64,000 nt of DNA from Vespula vulgaris (lineage: Eukaryota > Arthropoda > Insecta > Hymenoptera > Vespidae): positions 3,053,501-3,117,500 of the forward strand of contig NC_066591.1 of the NCBI RefSeq assembly GCF_905475345.1. Reading direction: 5' to 3'. Shown in pieces: positions 48,448 to 61,880 of the stretch (within the stretch, counting starts at the first letter, position 1; each line of letters starts with the position of its first letter). A program made the translations under genes and the position numbers. The notes beneath the pieces were generated by a model. It searched no databases. It was not told where the DNA came from and saw only the letters and a program-made list of their open reading frames with translations.

Positions 48448-48453
48448 TTTATT
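48448..48453 (-). terminator. Candidate poly(A) signal of the dpr gene
   Basis: AATAAA on the minus strand, about 275 bases downstream of the dpr stop codon; it is the nearest hexamer I noticed. Weak evidence. Confidence 0.25.
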
Positions 48454-48725
48454 AACTTAATCTTGGTTCGAACGTTTTTCATTGATCGTGAAATTTCTGA
48501 AAGGAACACGGTGGATACTTGGCATCGGAACGAGATCTTTCCTTTTTTCTTGAATTTTCTATTATCCTTTTTCCTCTCGTCTTAAATTTTTCTTTTCGTT
48601 AATTTCCCATCTTCTCCTTTCTCTCTCGTTTCGAAGAGTATCCGATGTCCTTGCTCGCGTGACAAAGTTAGTTAGCACCATTCGTATCGCGAAGCTACGT
48701 AGCAGCGCCAAAGATCTCCTCACGG

Positions 48726-48823
48726 TCACCTCAAAAGCGATGACAATGTCGCAATGATGATAAGGACCAATGCTGCTCTTGAACTGCCGCTTCCACCGTG
48801 CTGCATTGCCGCTGGATTCTCTC
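48726..48823 (-). CDS. dpr terminal exon (C-terminal anchor)
   Basis: The acceptor ATTATTACAG| is at 48825-48824. Two bases complete a glycine codon, then ENPAAMQHGGSGSSR precedes the 15-residue hydrophobic tail and a final arginine; TGA is at 48728-48726. At 98 bases it is too short to stand out as an ORF; it was found by its match to the conserved Dpr tail. Confidence 0.88.
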
Positions 48824-48939
48824 CTGTAATAATATCGTTCGTTAATTTACATACAAATCTATTTATTTATTAGAAGTTTTCGTTCATTAAGATTCACAGT
48901 AGATAGTGAATAATAGATTGTTCTTTCTTATCGGTTTCT

Positions 48940-48999
<60 letters not shown>

Positions 49000-49916
49000 G
49001 AATAATCGAAGAAAGAAGAAGAAAAGAAACTTTTCTCGGGGGACGTGATGGTGTAGAGTGGGAGGGAGAATAGGAGGTGAGTTTAATGGCCGTTAAAAGA
49101 TTTCACGCATAGAATGAGAGAGGGAAAAGAGTTCGGTCTCGAAAACTTTTTCCTTTTCCTCGTCCCTTTAGCGAACGTTGAGTTCTTTTATTTTTCGCGA
49201 ACGTTTCGTTTCCGAACGAGTTACAAAGTATTACTATTACTATTGTGGAGAATGTGTATGTACGTGCGGGCGCGAGATCGCGCGCGATGTATGTATGTAT
49301 GTGTATGTGTGTGTGTAAAATTGCTAAGTGTACGTACACGTGTACGCACGTATATAGATACATAGATACAGAGCCATATGCGCGAGAGGCTACTCTATTC
49401 GAAAACGCTCTAAAACAATATTTCTACCGGAAAGTTTGGCCGAAAGTTCGAAAGAGCCGAGAGAACCGAGGCGTCGAGTGTCTGTTATTGCGAGAAAACT
49501 ACAGGATCGCCCTTTTGTCACACTAGTTGGCGACTTTTCAAATCGATTTATGGATTTGAAGGTTGATATAAAAGAGCTGGTTGGTCACTAATACAATTCC
49601 AACGTCTATCCTTATTCCTTACGATTCTTTCTCGTCCCGTACAAGTAGATATCTTTTAGCGCTGACGTATAAATGAAAAGTTAGCCAGATAGTTTATCTC
49701 GCTTTTATCACAGTCCCTTTCTTATTGAGGATTCTTCGACGAAAGGGATGAGAGAACGGATGAGACGATAAGTGAGATGAAAACGTAGAAATTGATTGCG
49801 ATCGAAAGTCCATCAGATCCGATCGAATGATTACACTCATTTCATCGAAAAGATGATTTCCGAGGAACTAGTTGGATAACAAAACGAATAAAAAGATTAG
49901 TCAAGCAATAGAGCAA

Positions 49917-49967
<51 letters not shown>

Positions 49968-50720
49968 AGAATTAGATCGGATTAATATAAAGCTTATGAT
50001 ACTTTCGTTAATCCACGATCCTCTTCTGTCTTTACTCATCTACGGTTGAACTACATTTAATTCGATTAGCACCACCTAATTGCGCTTAAGACGATAAAAT
50101 TGAATTTTACGTCGAATCATGGTGGAAACGAGATATTCGAATACTTTATTAGATATCGTGCGATTACTCTGAAAGATAGAACAGGATTTATTCAGCCAAA
50201 GGGCTAACTTTGTACAAATGAAAATAGAATAATGAGAATGTATATTTAAAAGTTAACTATCTGCACATCTCTCTTAACAAATATACGAACTCATACATTA
50301 TGATTTATATACACATATATATATTTTTTTATAATTTATTTTCTATTATTCACGATTGACAAAGAATAAAAAAAGTATTATATTTTTCTCGCTTTATTTA
50401 TCTTATTTATTTCTTTTATCAACTTACTCAATGATAATAGCAATCGTTAAACAATTTTAACGAGATGCACCGGTGATTTGAGCTGAACCTCGATTAAACC
50501 GCGTAGCTAAAATATTACGGAAAGAAAACAGTACCGTCCGAATTCAAAGGTGTATATACGAAAGGGTTGAAGGAAATAGGGTGGTAGATATAACTGTAGG
50601 CACTAGTGGTGAGCAACAGTAAACGGTTTAATGAGCCGCAAAACGATTATTGGCTAGAATTAATCTCGGTAAGCCAAAATGTGTCCGCCAAGGTTGGATG
50701 GAAATTTTACCTGATTTCTA

Positions 50721-50764
<44 letters not shown>

Positions 50765-51771
50765 GATTTCGACTGATGAAAATACCTATAACTCCCAAAA
50801 CCTTAAAGTAACCTCGATCATTCTCGTTACGACTTTTCTCATTTCGCTAGATCTTACTTCGCGAGAAAAGCACGTAGAACCATTTCGATTCAATTAAAAA
50901 GCCCGAAGAGGAAAAGCGTCTAGGAAAAATTTACAGCTCTGTTTACGCGACTCCTTCGTCACTCGGCAAACTCGTTCCTTTATACGTGGATCGTCGCTTC
51001 CTTAATTGAATAAACCAACCTCTTCTTCCATACCCTCTCTTTCTCTCCCTTTTTTATCTTTCTATCTTTCTTTCTTTCTTTATTCCTTTCTCTATCGTTT
51101 CGTCTTATTGAAAATGCTTTTGTTAATTGGACAGAGAAACGAATTTATATTCTCGAAAGGTAAGAAACAATTTTCTCTTTGCTCAGCAACGGTTTCAACT
51201 TTCTAAGAAGTATGGAGGAAAAATCACCTTCGAAAATAATTCCATCTTGAAAGTTATATATATATTTTTCTATAGATATCTAACAAACTAATTAAATAGT
51301 AATCCTTTCGAAATGTACCGCGGTGCGATACGATTGGCCTTTGTGAAACGAAGGCGATTCGATCCAACCACATTTTTCTACCCCTTTTAATGTATTCCGG
51401 TCTCTATGGCGCGAACTTCTCGAGAGAATTTAACGAGCACTAAAAAGAGTCGTTCTCGGGGATTACAAAGCAAGAAATTGCATCTCCCTGATGCGGAACA
51501 ATGCTCGTGAACGTGACAAAGAGAGATAGATTTTTGTTAAACAAGGCACAAAAGGAAGGATCCTTTCGGAACGTGGAAAATAGCCAATTTCTACAGCTCG
51601 ATATTATAATTTGCCAAGGAATTAAATTTCTCTCTCTTTCTCTATTTCACTCACTCTCTCTCTCTATCTCTCTCTCGCTCTCTCTCGCTCTCGCTCTCTC
51701 TTAGTAGGAAACTTTCATTAACATTATAGAAGAAAAAAAAATGAAATGGGGAGGGATAACTTTGGATGTAC

Positions 51772-51824
<53 letters not shown>

Positions 51825-53896
51825 CTTTCTTTCTTTGTTCAAGCAAAATAGAACTCGAAAATAACTCGAGAGTAGTCGTTGTTACGGAGCTAAACAGTTT
51901 CATTCGCGGTGATAACTAGAAACGCTTCGGGCGGTCGGAGTCATTAGAAACTCAAGTAGGTACTTTTCCTTCATCTCCTCCACCTATTCCACGCGTTTCA
52001 TCGTCAGTGAGTTCACGCTCAACATTACAGTTGCGGCACGTCGTCGAGGAAATTGACATTACTCCTGACGAAAGAAGAGATTATTAAAAGTTGAATGTTC
52101 TGGACGCGTACGTGCAACTACAATACAATTTGTAATTGCATAAACTATTACTGATGCCTAATACTCTCACACGAGATTCCTCTCGTGAGAACTTAACACG
52201 TTTACAATTATTCTCCTTCACGTTAAGATAGAAGAAACGAATCGTGAGAAATAAAAAAAGAAAAATATTTTTCACGATATTTACAGGAGAGCCTGATTAA
52301 AATAATAACGATAAAAATCATTCAAATTACATTTTCTTTTCTAATGATTCACTTTATTATGTATTCTATAATATGTAAAACGCTTTTCTTTTTTCTTTCT
52401 TCTCTTCTGAATGTCGAGAAAACCTATCTACGAAGAATTTACGCAAGAAATAGAAGTTGCGTTTTATACGAACATTTCTGGCAAGATAACGTTGGTAAAG
52501 AAACCACACGAAATTTCTATCTTTTGACCAGAAAGGTCGCGGGAATCAAGCGTTAACTTTATCCAACGTTCTTTGGGCTTTTACTACGGTTAAGACGAAA
52601 ATTGGCATTCGGCCAATTCGAGCACGCCACGATTGTGATTGTTTATTGCCGACTATATTGTACAACTTTCGCTCTCTTTCTTCACCGTTGCCCAAAACAC
52701 GCTAAATTTTCTGCTCACAATCGGTCTATAAATCCATTGAAAATGTATAGAAAAATCATCGAGCGATCTCGACACGTAAATGACACAGAAATTGCATGGT
52801 TTTATAAAACGTGTTAAAAATATACAGGACTTTCTCTTGTTCTTTTTTTCTTTTTTTTAAATATATACGATACATATTGTATATCAATTATTTCACTAAA
52901 TTAACACATTCGCAATTGATAACGTGGTCCTACGGCATTTCAAAATCTCTATTCATTTAAAAAAATAAAAACCCTGCGGCTTTCGACTATGAACGTTTAA
53001 AAATTGTACACGACATTCTGATAGCGATCTCGCTATGGAATCGTCGATTTGTTAAGTCCGTATAAACGTAGTTAAATCTTTTCTTCCAGACTTTATTTAC
53101 TTAAGAAACACTCTTTAGGTTATTATTAATTTATTATTTATAAGAAAGAAAAATGAAGTATAAAAACGAAACGAACTTAATACAAAGATCAAAGTAGATA
53201 TATATTTAATAATAAAAGTTCCTCCGGTGTAACGAATTGGTAAACCAGGAATAGTCAAACAAGATAAAAGATAAAGGAAAACGAATAAAACCTACGTTCG
53301 AGATTGGTATAGTCAAAGAAAACTGTAACTCGATTAAAATCTCTCTCTCTTTCTCTCTTTATGTCTCTCAGTGAATTAATAATCTCGAACGGACGGTGAT
53401 TCGTTAATCTACGTTCTCAAGAGATTTAATCATAGGAATTTCCTAAAATATCGTACTAATTATCCCGATAACATAATCTCAAACAGCATCCGGTATCTCG
53501 CATATGTACGAACACAAGGAAACACGAATAGCGCCCGCGAAATATCCGAGTTTTTCTCTTGCAACGAAAGTTAAGCTTTCCTCATGGGTCTCTGAAAGAG
53601 AAAAGTGGAATTAAACCGATAAAGAGAGAGAGAGAGAGAGAGAGAGAAAGGGGGAAGAAATTTTGTCGGTCGTATGAGAAAGAAAAAAAGTCAAATGCAA
53701 AATGAGCCGTCGACTATTCTCGGGAGATTCTTTTTTTCCTCTTTCGTATATAATACGATTCCCGTTAAGCACGATTCGCGAGAGAAGAGTTTTGCAAACT
53801 CCTCACGACCATAGTCATCGTCGGTACGAAGGTACGAAAGGTTGGCCAGCAGAATCAGAGAGGGTAGTGACGTCGACGTCGGTGTCGGTGTCGGTA

Positions 53897-53928
<32 letters not shown>

Positions 53929-54452
53929 ACTGGTGGTGAGGGTGGTGGTGCTGCTGGTGGTGCTGGTACTGGTGATTACGAAGGGGTGAGGATTTCACCG
54001 ATAGGGAGAAACGGCATGCGGTTCTCCCTAGCAAGAGTGAAAGAGAAAGATAGAGGAGACAGAAGGGAGAGTTGAGAGATGTGGTAGGGGTAGGAGAAGG
54101 TGAAGGGAGGGATGAAAGCGAACGTGTCGTAGTCGTCCGGAGCTTGCGGCCAAGGATATTAATAGCTCGGGCGTGACACCCCACGAAATAACCTCCCTTC
54201 CATGCCAAGACCAACCGCCATGCTCCATAACCGCTCGCTTGTCTCCTCGTAGGCGTTAACTGGGCCAAGAACTGCTCATTTTCGAGAACGAGAACTTCTC
54301 CACGTTCCTTACCAACCCTTTCAATTTTTTTTGCTTCTTCTCCTTCTTTTTCACAACCCCTTTAATATCTATCCTTTAGTATTTCTCTATCTCTCTTTCT
54401 TTTTTCCTTTCATTCTTTTTTTTTCGTTCCTTCCTCTACACCTTCACATTTA

Positions 54453-54489
<37 letters not shown>

Positions 54490-56771
54490 TTCTTTTTTCC
54501 AGCAATACAGATTCTTGCACGCTTTCAAATTCTTTTTCCCGAGACTCTCAGCAATTACATCAACGACTCTCTTTGTAGAGAAGTTTGCGTCTCAACCGTA
54601 ACAGCTACCGTCTAGATCAAACACAACGGAATCTTATTAGAAAGAGGAAGAGAGAGAGAGAGAGTGGGAGAAATAAAGGGAGGAACGTGACAAACGTACT
54701 CTGATATGTCAGGCAGATATATTAAGTTCCTTCCTTCTCCTCGACAACTAAAGATTCCATGAAATTAGATCGACGATATCGAGTCACTGTTTCTAATGGG
54801 TAAAAACGTAATTAATCCAAGGAAACGGACGTTTCCTCGGGCACGATTTAACGGTATAAAAAGTATAGCCGGCGTAAAACAGTATTAATCGTTGAAAAAT
54901 AAAGGGCGATGGAAGGAGCAAGAGGAAGATAGAGGGAATGATCTTGATAGGTTGAAGGAGGCCAAGTCTTTCCTCCTGAAAATCCATGGCTCGTTAAAGT
55001 CCGTGAAGCTACATCGACGATAATTTTTAACTGACTTTGTGAAAAGAAAGTGAAGAAGAGAGAGAGAGAGAGAAAAAGAGAGGGAGAGAGACAGACGCCA
55101 CGCCGTGCCGGTAAAAAAAGCGGAATGCGTCGAGAGAATGAGGGTGGGGAAGAGAAGGGGTATAGGTGGAAGTATGGGGTGGCTGAGGGTGGAGAGGAAG
55201 GAAGAGACATCGTCGGAGAGAAGACCGAGTGGAAGTAGAAGACTTCGTATACTCGAGAAGTTCCCAGAGGAGGGCAAAGCCGACGAACGAGATAGTACCG
55301 AGTAATGTGCTCCATCTCCACCCCGGATCACATTTAATTAATAACCGCGGCATATCTCGAGAGTAATGTATATTAATTGTGAAAAAGGAACAAGGGGCAT
55401 ACGGGCCGGCCCGTTGCGCGTTCTCGCCGAGCAAAATTAAAGGCCGTCTTCCTCTTCTTTCTCATTTTCACTTTCTTTTTTTAGTTTTTCTTTCCCCGTC
55501 CATATTTTTTTTGCTTTCTTTCCATCTTTTTCATCATCATCTTCTTTTTCTTCTTTTTCCTTTTCCGCGTTTGACCTCGAATATTTCACGTTTAGGATCG
55601 TCGTCCTTCGATATCACTCCAACTTATTAACTATCATAGTTTATAGTGAATTCTTTGAAAATAATATTATTGATGCATGTCGTTTGGACGTTGGAAATTT
55701 CGTTTTGATTGCATAATTTCTAAAGGTAGTAGGGACTCTAGAACAAGTGGTTTGTACACTACGCGGTCAGACATAACGGGTAACGTTGAATATTCGGAAA
55801 AATATTTTGTAGAAACGCGAACTATAGCGATTTTCTATCGAACGCGTTTTCCATCGGAAAAATATACGATCGCCGGGTCAATATTAAATTTCTCTCTGAA
55901 GAGACACTAGACCAATACGGACCGTTCGAAATTATAAATTCTAACGCAAACAATCGAACCGATTGGATAATCGTTCGACTAAAAATACGGCTTTACGTAT
56001 TTTATCCGTACAATAATCGGGCTATTAAATGGTTCGCATCGTTCATCCTGGTAGATCGCCTACGTTCTCCTACGATAAATTAAAAATTCAACTGATAATG
56101 AAAGAGGGACGTCGCGATCCTGACACGATAATGATCGAGGACTGCGTAATGAAATATTTTATTGAACGATCGGGCTCATGTCGTTCATTAATAAACGAAA
56201 TCGAAAATTACCTGGATATCGACGATAATGATGATGCTGATAACTTTCATTATGATTATCACAGAGTTTCCGATCCTCATTTTAACGATCGATTGGGATC
56301 ATTAATAATTATGTGTACGTCACGTTGTTGTTTGAATTTTAGTTATAGATATGATATCCGACAGATTTGATAACTGAAAAAAATTTATCTTGATAGAAAA
56401 GAAGAGAAAGTAAAAACAAAAAATTATACTCGTCCGTGAAGTCGCGTTTATACGAAAAAAAAGAATGTCATTACGTTTTTGATAAGATTTTCTATTAGAC
56501 TCCTTTTCATGCAAGAGAACCGTTCTAATATAAATAGAAGTACAAACTGTTCTAACATAAATTATCCACTTTGTATACTGGATATATTTCGGTATAAACA
56601 ACTATATATAATGTATTACAATGAAAGCTTCGAAGGTATAGAGACAATGTGAAAGCACGTATCTTGTGAAAAGGATCGAGAGCAATAATAACACGAATCC
56701 CTTTTAACAGAAGTCAAGTGCAAAGCGCATAACAAATCGTGCTTCTGTGTCTCTGCTTCTGTATCTTCCTC

Positions 56772-56814
<43 letters not shown>

Positions 56815-57147
56815 GTCTCTATCTTTCTCTCTCTCTTTAACCCCTTCCTCTTGTTTCCAAGTCAAACGATCTCGGCTTTCGAGAGCGTCAGCCTTTGGAA
56901 GCTTTAACCGTCGAACGAATCAAAGTTTCCGAGCTCACGGTATCGAGCCGCCTCGGGGTAATCCACCGTAAATAATGCAGGTCGCTCCCGTGACGTGACT
57001 TCCGGACGTGTCGACGTTCCACGCGCGAAAACTCTTGGTTAAAAGTAGTTGAGCCCTTGGCTAAAAGTTCGAAAAGCCGACCACCACCATCAAAGTTATT
57101 GCCAGCAATGGCAGCCTGCTCAACTATCGGCACCTATTCGACGCTTC

Positions 57148-57199
<52 letters not shown>

Positions 57200-60100
57200 A
57201 CATAAATACATACACACACACAACTATGCATGTGTATATATATATGTATGTATGTATACACACATATATATAGAGAATGAATATAAGTAAGAGATAGAAA
57301 GATCGTCCTCAAAATCCTACGTTTATGGACGTTACGTTGAAGAAAGAACAAAGAACGCGTCTATTCGCGTCATCGACGTCGACTTAGCTACGATTTCGTT
57401 GGGATAGGAAAGTTTTATGGCTTCGTGCCGGCCGCAAGACTAAAAGCAACCGAGGGTAGAATAGAGAGGTCGCAAGGTAGATATTCGAGAAAACGATAGC
57501 TGCGGGTAAGAAAAGCAAGGTACGGTAAGCAGAAGGCACGGTGGATTAAGGGAAAAAGAAGGTGGGGAGGAGGTTAAAGGTAAAGAAGAGGGCTCAGCGA
57601 AGAAGGAAATGGCTCGACCTGAATATTTCCACAACGAACTTTTCTTTGAATACGCCATGCAACGGTGGCACGACACGCGCCCCCTTCAGCATACGAAACA
57701 CCGTGGTTATCCCAGAGAATCGAAAAGACGCTGCCTTGGAAAAGAAAAGAGAAAAGGAGGTCACGTGCTGCCGTTTGACGACGACGACGACGACAACGAT
57801 GACGGAGACGACGACGACGACAACGACGACGGAGACGACGAAGACGAAGACGACGGAGAAGAATAAATTCCAAAGTTTTAAACCGTCGAAAGGAAAGCAC
57901 CGAGAATACACGCTCATCAACGACCTTTCCTATTTTAACATCTTTTCCTTTTTTTAACGATCCTTCGTTAAATCGACGTCTCACGTTCTTTATGAAAATC
58001 AACTCGACGAACGGATTTTCATATTTTCTTATTTTTCTTTCCATTCTTTTGTGTAACCAAAAAAAAAGGGGGAAAAGAAAAGGAAAAATTTTAAATCGTG
58101 AAAGCAGTGTATGTGTGTATATATGTATGTATGTGCAGAAGAAGAATGAGAGGATGGAGCGAGTAAAAGGGAGTTTTAAAAAACAACGGGAAATGATATT
58201 TAACTTCCAAAGTAAATCGCAACTTTGGTTACATTTTTATCTCTCATTGAAAACGCAACAAGAATAGAAGAAAAGTTCGCGATCGCCGATCTTCTAAAAG
58301 TCTCGTCCGCTTTTTTATTACCTACTTGGGTAGATCGTTAGAAGTGGTTAAGTATTCTCACGAGAAGAATTCCGCTTTTCTTACAGTATCTTTAAGAACG
58401 TATGATCGACGAGTACCGAGGGCATGAACTTAATCGTATTTCTTTCTTCTTGAATTTTAATCCGAGTATCACGTTAATGAGCTTCCTTTGGGCTTTCTCG
58501 TCAAATATCGAAAGGATTTAAATAAATATAAGAGAGAAATATAAAGATAATACAAAGAGAGGAATATACGAGAAAGCAAAAGAAAAATTTCAATTTTATG
58601 AGCTAACTCGGTAGACTGAGAAACTGCAGACGGAATTATTAAGCAAGGACTGGAATCGAATTTACGATGCAAAATAAATTTGGACGGACTTTCATATCTC
58701 AGGGTTTTAACAAAGATAGAGCGAAAGAACCATTGTTCCTACCGACATTTTTATATTGTCGTGGTAACGAATCGAATTATATAAATCGATATTAATAATG
58801 TTATTAACGAATATATTACGATGATCGTATACGAAACGCAACGCGTAAGATTAAAAAAGAAAGAAATTAAAACAAAAAAAACATTGTTCGTAATCATATC
58901 ACGATTACGTAGGAAAGCACTGTAGATGCTACGAATATAAAAAACGTAATAACGACGATTGGAATGAAAAGAAAAGAAAAAAAAAACAAAAACAAAAAAC
59001 GTGATTTTTTTTCAATCGCATTCTGTACGTGATCGATTGTATGATTATACATACGGACTGATACCGTAAAATATTCGGAGGATTTTTCGAAAGGACACAT
59101 CTTGTCTAGTTGATAGAGAATTTCGCTAATCCTTTTTTTTTTTTTTTCTTTTTTTTACGATCAATGGACTGAATTTTTCCATTGAATAAATAAAACGAAC
59201 AACGTGTACGAGTACACGTTGTGAAAATGCGTGTTCGTAAAAGGAATTTAAAAATTCAACCGAAAAAAGATGGAAAAAAAGAATGTAAAAGAGAAAAAAA
59301 AAGATAGGTTTTCGATCGAAGGAGTTTTCCTGTTTGAAAACACCCTGGTCCCTTGATAACCGGCTGGCAGCCCATTTTCTTCGAGTAGTATCCCGCGGAT
59401 GACGGCGTTTCTTCGGTAAATGCCTCGCAACTTGAGCGAAATGGAAACCGAAATGAAACGGAAGCTTCAAATAGCAATCGAGGCAGCCGTCAATGGCAGG
59501 AATCCTTGTGACTTCAACCCCATATTCCGATTATTTATTCGTACCTTAGTGTGTTTCGATTTTTCATCGAAACTTTTTATAGGCTAAAAAAGAAACGGAT
59601 TCCAAAAAGGAATGAAACAAAAATAAAACCAAAGGGTAAATAAAAAAGGAAAAAATGAAAGGATCGATACGGAAAAAAGAAAAAATGAGAAAAGTAGCAA
59701 GTAACACCATTGAAAAGCCGCGAAGGGTCAATTATCGATCTTTCAATAGAGTGGAAAATTATATTGGCAGACAGTAAATATATATATATGTGTGTGTGTA
59801 TAGTATATATATAAACAATCTATGTAAAGAGAGGGAGAAATTGTTTTAACCTTCCGTTTCTCCTTCGAAGGTTTTGAAGCTCTGGCCTGTTATCAGTACG
59901 GAACAGAACTTCTCACGTTTACTCTTTACGATCTTGACTGGAATACTCTTAGAGAACGTAAAATTTCTAATACAGAAAGATAGATAGAGAAAGAGAGAGA
60001 GAGAGAGAGAGAGATTTATGATGTTTATTAACAGACGAGGCTATGTATATAAATAATTAAAAGACTGTATCTGATCTGTATTAGTAACTTATTAAAAAAA

Positions 60101-60407
60101 AAATAAAGATGTTATCTCTTCAGAAAAAAAAAGTTTTCATGCAAATGTTTTAATAAAAACCATTGACCATTTTGGGATATATCATTAATGTAGAATAAAT
60201 AGAAGAGAAAGAGAGAGGGAGAAAAAAAAAGAAAAGGAAAGAAAATGAATAATGTAAAAGGTCCTACCGTTGAGCACGTGGACGGAGACGACAGTGACCG
60301 CAGCTATGTCGGCCAATGCGCAACTATAGTTCCCACTGTCTTTCTTATTCGCATTGGCAATGTAGAGCCTCGAAACCGCTCCGGTCGACCCCATGTCGGT
60401 TTTCACA
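48726..60407 (-). CDS. Dpr-family Ig cell-surface protein, 3' part (partial gene)
   Basis: Two exons, 60268-60407 and 48726-48823, give the C-terminal 78 residues of a Dpr (defective proboscis extension response) protein. Dprs are two-Ig-domain, membrane-tethered neuronal proteins that bind DIP partners in synaptic matching. The first exon encodes the end of the second Ig domain: SRLYIANANKKDSGNYSC with the D-x-G-x-Y-x-C signature, then the VHVLN end strand that is a Dpr hallmark. The second encodes GENPAAMQHGG and a hydrophobic tail (AALVLIIIATLSSLL), consistent with a GPI-anchor signal or terminal membrane anchor. The phase-1 junction restores HVLNGENPAAMQ. The intron is 11,444 bases. Upstream exons (signal peptide, first Ig domain and the first half of the second) were not seen and probably lie right of the window. 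I cannot name the paralogue. Confidence 0.9.
48941..48995. repeat. 55-base poly(T) run
   Basis: An uninterrupted run of T on the plus strand (poly(A) in the dpr sense strand), about 120 bases upstream of the terminal-exon acceptor. Exact length in an assembly is often unreliable. Confidence 0.9.
49918..49964. repeat. (TA)n microsatellite
   Basis: About 47 bases of uninterrupted TA. Confidence 0.95.
53881..53928. repeat. (GGTGTC)8 hexanucleotide repeat
   Basis: Eight consecutive units; the third carries a G-to-A change (GGTATC). It is followed by GGTGGTGCTG-type sequence. It reads VSVSVS or VGVGVG in two plus-strand frames. Confidence 0.95.
57153..57197. repeat. (TA)n microsatellite
   Basis: About 45 bases of TA, followed by CA/TATG short repeats up to about 57270. 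Confidence 0.95.
57775..57866. repeat. (GAC)n trinucleotide repeat
   Basis: GAC/GAA/AAC/GGA triplets over about 90 bases. A plus-strand ATG frame (57609-57866, 85 codons) ends in a poly-aspartate/glutamate tail made by this repeat. Its first 55 residues are non-repetitive but unrecognised. On balance this is a repeat, not a gene. Confidence 0.8.
60268..60407 (-). CDS. dpr penultimate exon (end of Ig domain 2)
   Basis: The acceptor TGTTTCAG| is at 60409-60408; the first base completes a split codon (phase 2). It has 46 full codons with DSGNYSC and SVHVLN. The donor AACG|GTAGGA is in phase 1. The plus-strand frame over the same bases is a shadow. Confidence 0.9.
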
Positions 60408-60727
60408 CTGAAACAGAAAAACAGAAAGCACGTAGGAACGTCTAAGGAATTTCTTATCGTTCGAAGTGAACCTGAGTGAAAGTGGGAAGAAAAACTCGAA
60501 CATTCTCTGTGTGTTGTTCATTCAGTGAATAAGAGGGAAAAAGATAGAGGGTGAGAGTAAAAGAAGAAGAAGAAGAGAGAGAGAGAGAGAGAGAGAGAAA
60601 GACGAGGATATAAAGAGAGACGTGGGAAAAGGGAAGAGAGCGTAAATCAAGTTGCCCTTTTCCTCTCGATTCTGTCGCCGACGGATCGACCATTTCTCAA
60701 GAGTCTACTTCTCTGTTTTTTTCTTTT

Positions 60728-60769
<42 letters not shown>

Positions 60770-61400
60770 CCCCTTTTTTTCCTTTTACTTTTGTTCAACT
60801 CGAACTATAAGAGGAAAAAGGAAATAAAAGAAAGAAAAGAGTAAAAGTTTTAGGGGAATCACGTGCGAGACTCCTGTTATGATCCTGGGATTTCTTTTAT
60901 TCTTATTTCAACTTTTTACAAAAAAGAAAAAGAAAGAAAGAAAGAAAGAAAGGAACATTTCAACGTCGCGATTCGATCATTAGCTCTATCTAAAAAATTA
61001 TTATATTAATTGTACTAAGCGATATCGAATACTTCGTGTTCCTTAAAGGACTCTATTTTTCTTCTCTTTCCTCTCTTATTTTTTCTTCCTTATTTTTATT
61101 TCATTTTATTTTATTCTTTTTAATGAAGATAACAAGAACGCTTGGATGTTTTCCTTCAATAAGGATAATGAGAATGAATACCATACTCGTCGTGGTATTA
61201 ATCAAAAGAATTCAATACGTATTGATAAAACGATCAGTAAAAATCAAGGAATGGCCAACGTTAGTTTTATCTATGGTTAAGAAAGTCTGAGAAAGGGCAG
61301 AAGTTAAAGAGAGAAAAAGAGAGACAGAGAAAGGGATAGAAAGATAGAGAAAGAGATAAGTTCTTGAGAAGCAAGTTCTTCTTAGTCCTTTGCACGATAA

Positions 61401-61880
61401 ACGTTCTCAAATGAAAGCGCGCAGGCGCTCGCATTGAGGTTAGAAGGAGTAGAGGAGACCATTAAGCAAGAACTACAGCAAAGTCCGTTTGGATATGATG
61501 CGGAAGGAAGACGGATTTTAAGGACCGTGAGAGCGGCTAAGGAGGTCGGTAAAAGGACGATATCCAGGATGCCGCAGGCTATGCAAGAGAAAGAGAGAGA
61601 GAGAAAGAGATAAAGAGATAGAAATAGTGAGAGAAAGAGAGAGAGAGAGAGAGAAGGAAAATGAGGCTGCTGTCAGTGCATTCCTCGCCTTGGACCGGTT
61701 TAAGAATTCATTCGGATTGCCGAGATGCCAGGAGACGCATCCTGTGGCCCGACCCACGGTTCTTCTCATCCTTCGACTCCTGATGGAGTCCTTTGAGAAT
61801 AACGCATCGAGCACTTCTCTACCCTTCCATAGCGAAAGTACCAAGTGAGAAAGAGCTATAAGAGCGTTAAAAGCACTTGT
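61401..61880. other. GC-richer block with open frames, origin unknown
   Basis: A plus-strand frame without stops (61401-61610, 70 codons) reads like protein (ALRLEGVEETIKQEL, then SPFGYDAEGRRILRTVRA), but lacks a convincing acceptor. After a GA tract (61588-61653), a second part (61660-61880) is open on both strands; the minus strand reads SLWKGREVLDALFSKDS and CVSWHLGNPNEFLNRS. I do not recognise either. A decayed mobile element, an unannotated exon or chance in GC-richer DNA are all possible. Confidence 0.25.

Larger units (their letters stand above)
48824..60267 (-). other. Last dpr intron (11.4 kb)
   Basis: Repeat-rich: poly(T) (48941-48995), TA (49918-49964, 57153-57197), GA/CT (50727-50762, 51777-51820, 53627-53648, 54453-54490, 55058-55090, 56770-56835), GGTGTC (53881-53928) and GAC (57775-57866). 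CpG-richer single-copy patches at 54110-54280, 55230-55440 and 56880-57130 could be intronic enhancers. A 113-codon non-repetitive ORF (56029-56370, plus) resembles nothing I know and is compatible with chance. Confidence 0.7.

Noticed and set aside
54848..55434. Three overlapping minus-strand ORFs of 135-157 codons
   Set aside because: Purine-rich plus-strand DNA suppresses stops in all three frames; no single frame looks more protein-like than the others.
56029..56370. 113-codon non-repetitive ORF in the dpr intron
   Set aside because: It has an ATG and mixed composition, but a few frames of this length are expected by chance in 64 kb read in six frames, and nothing in it is recognisable.
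57574..58044. 156-codon minus-strand ORF rich in arginine, and an acidic 85-codon ORF on the plus strand
   Set aside because: Both are produced by the GAC repeat at 57775-57866. No homology is recognised for the remainder.
60245..60445. 66-codon plus-strand ORF
   Set aside because: It is antisense to the dpr penultimate exon, whose minus-strand frame carries the Ig signature and consistent splice sites.
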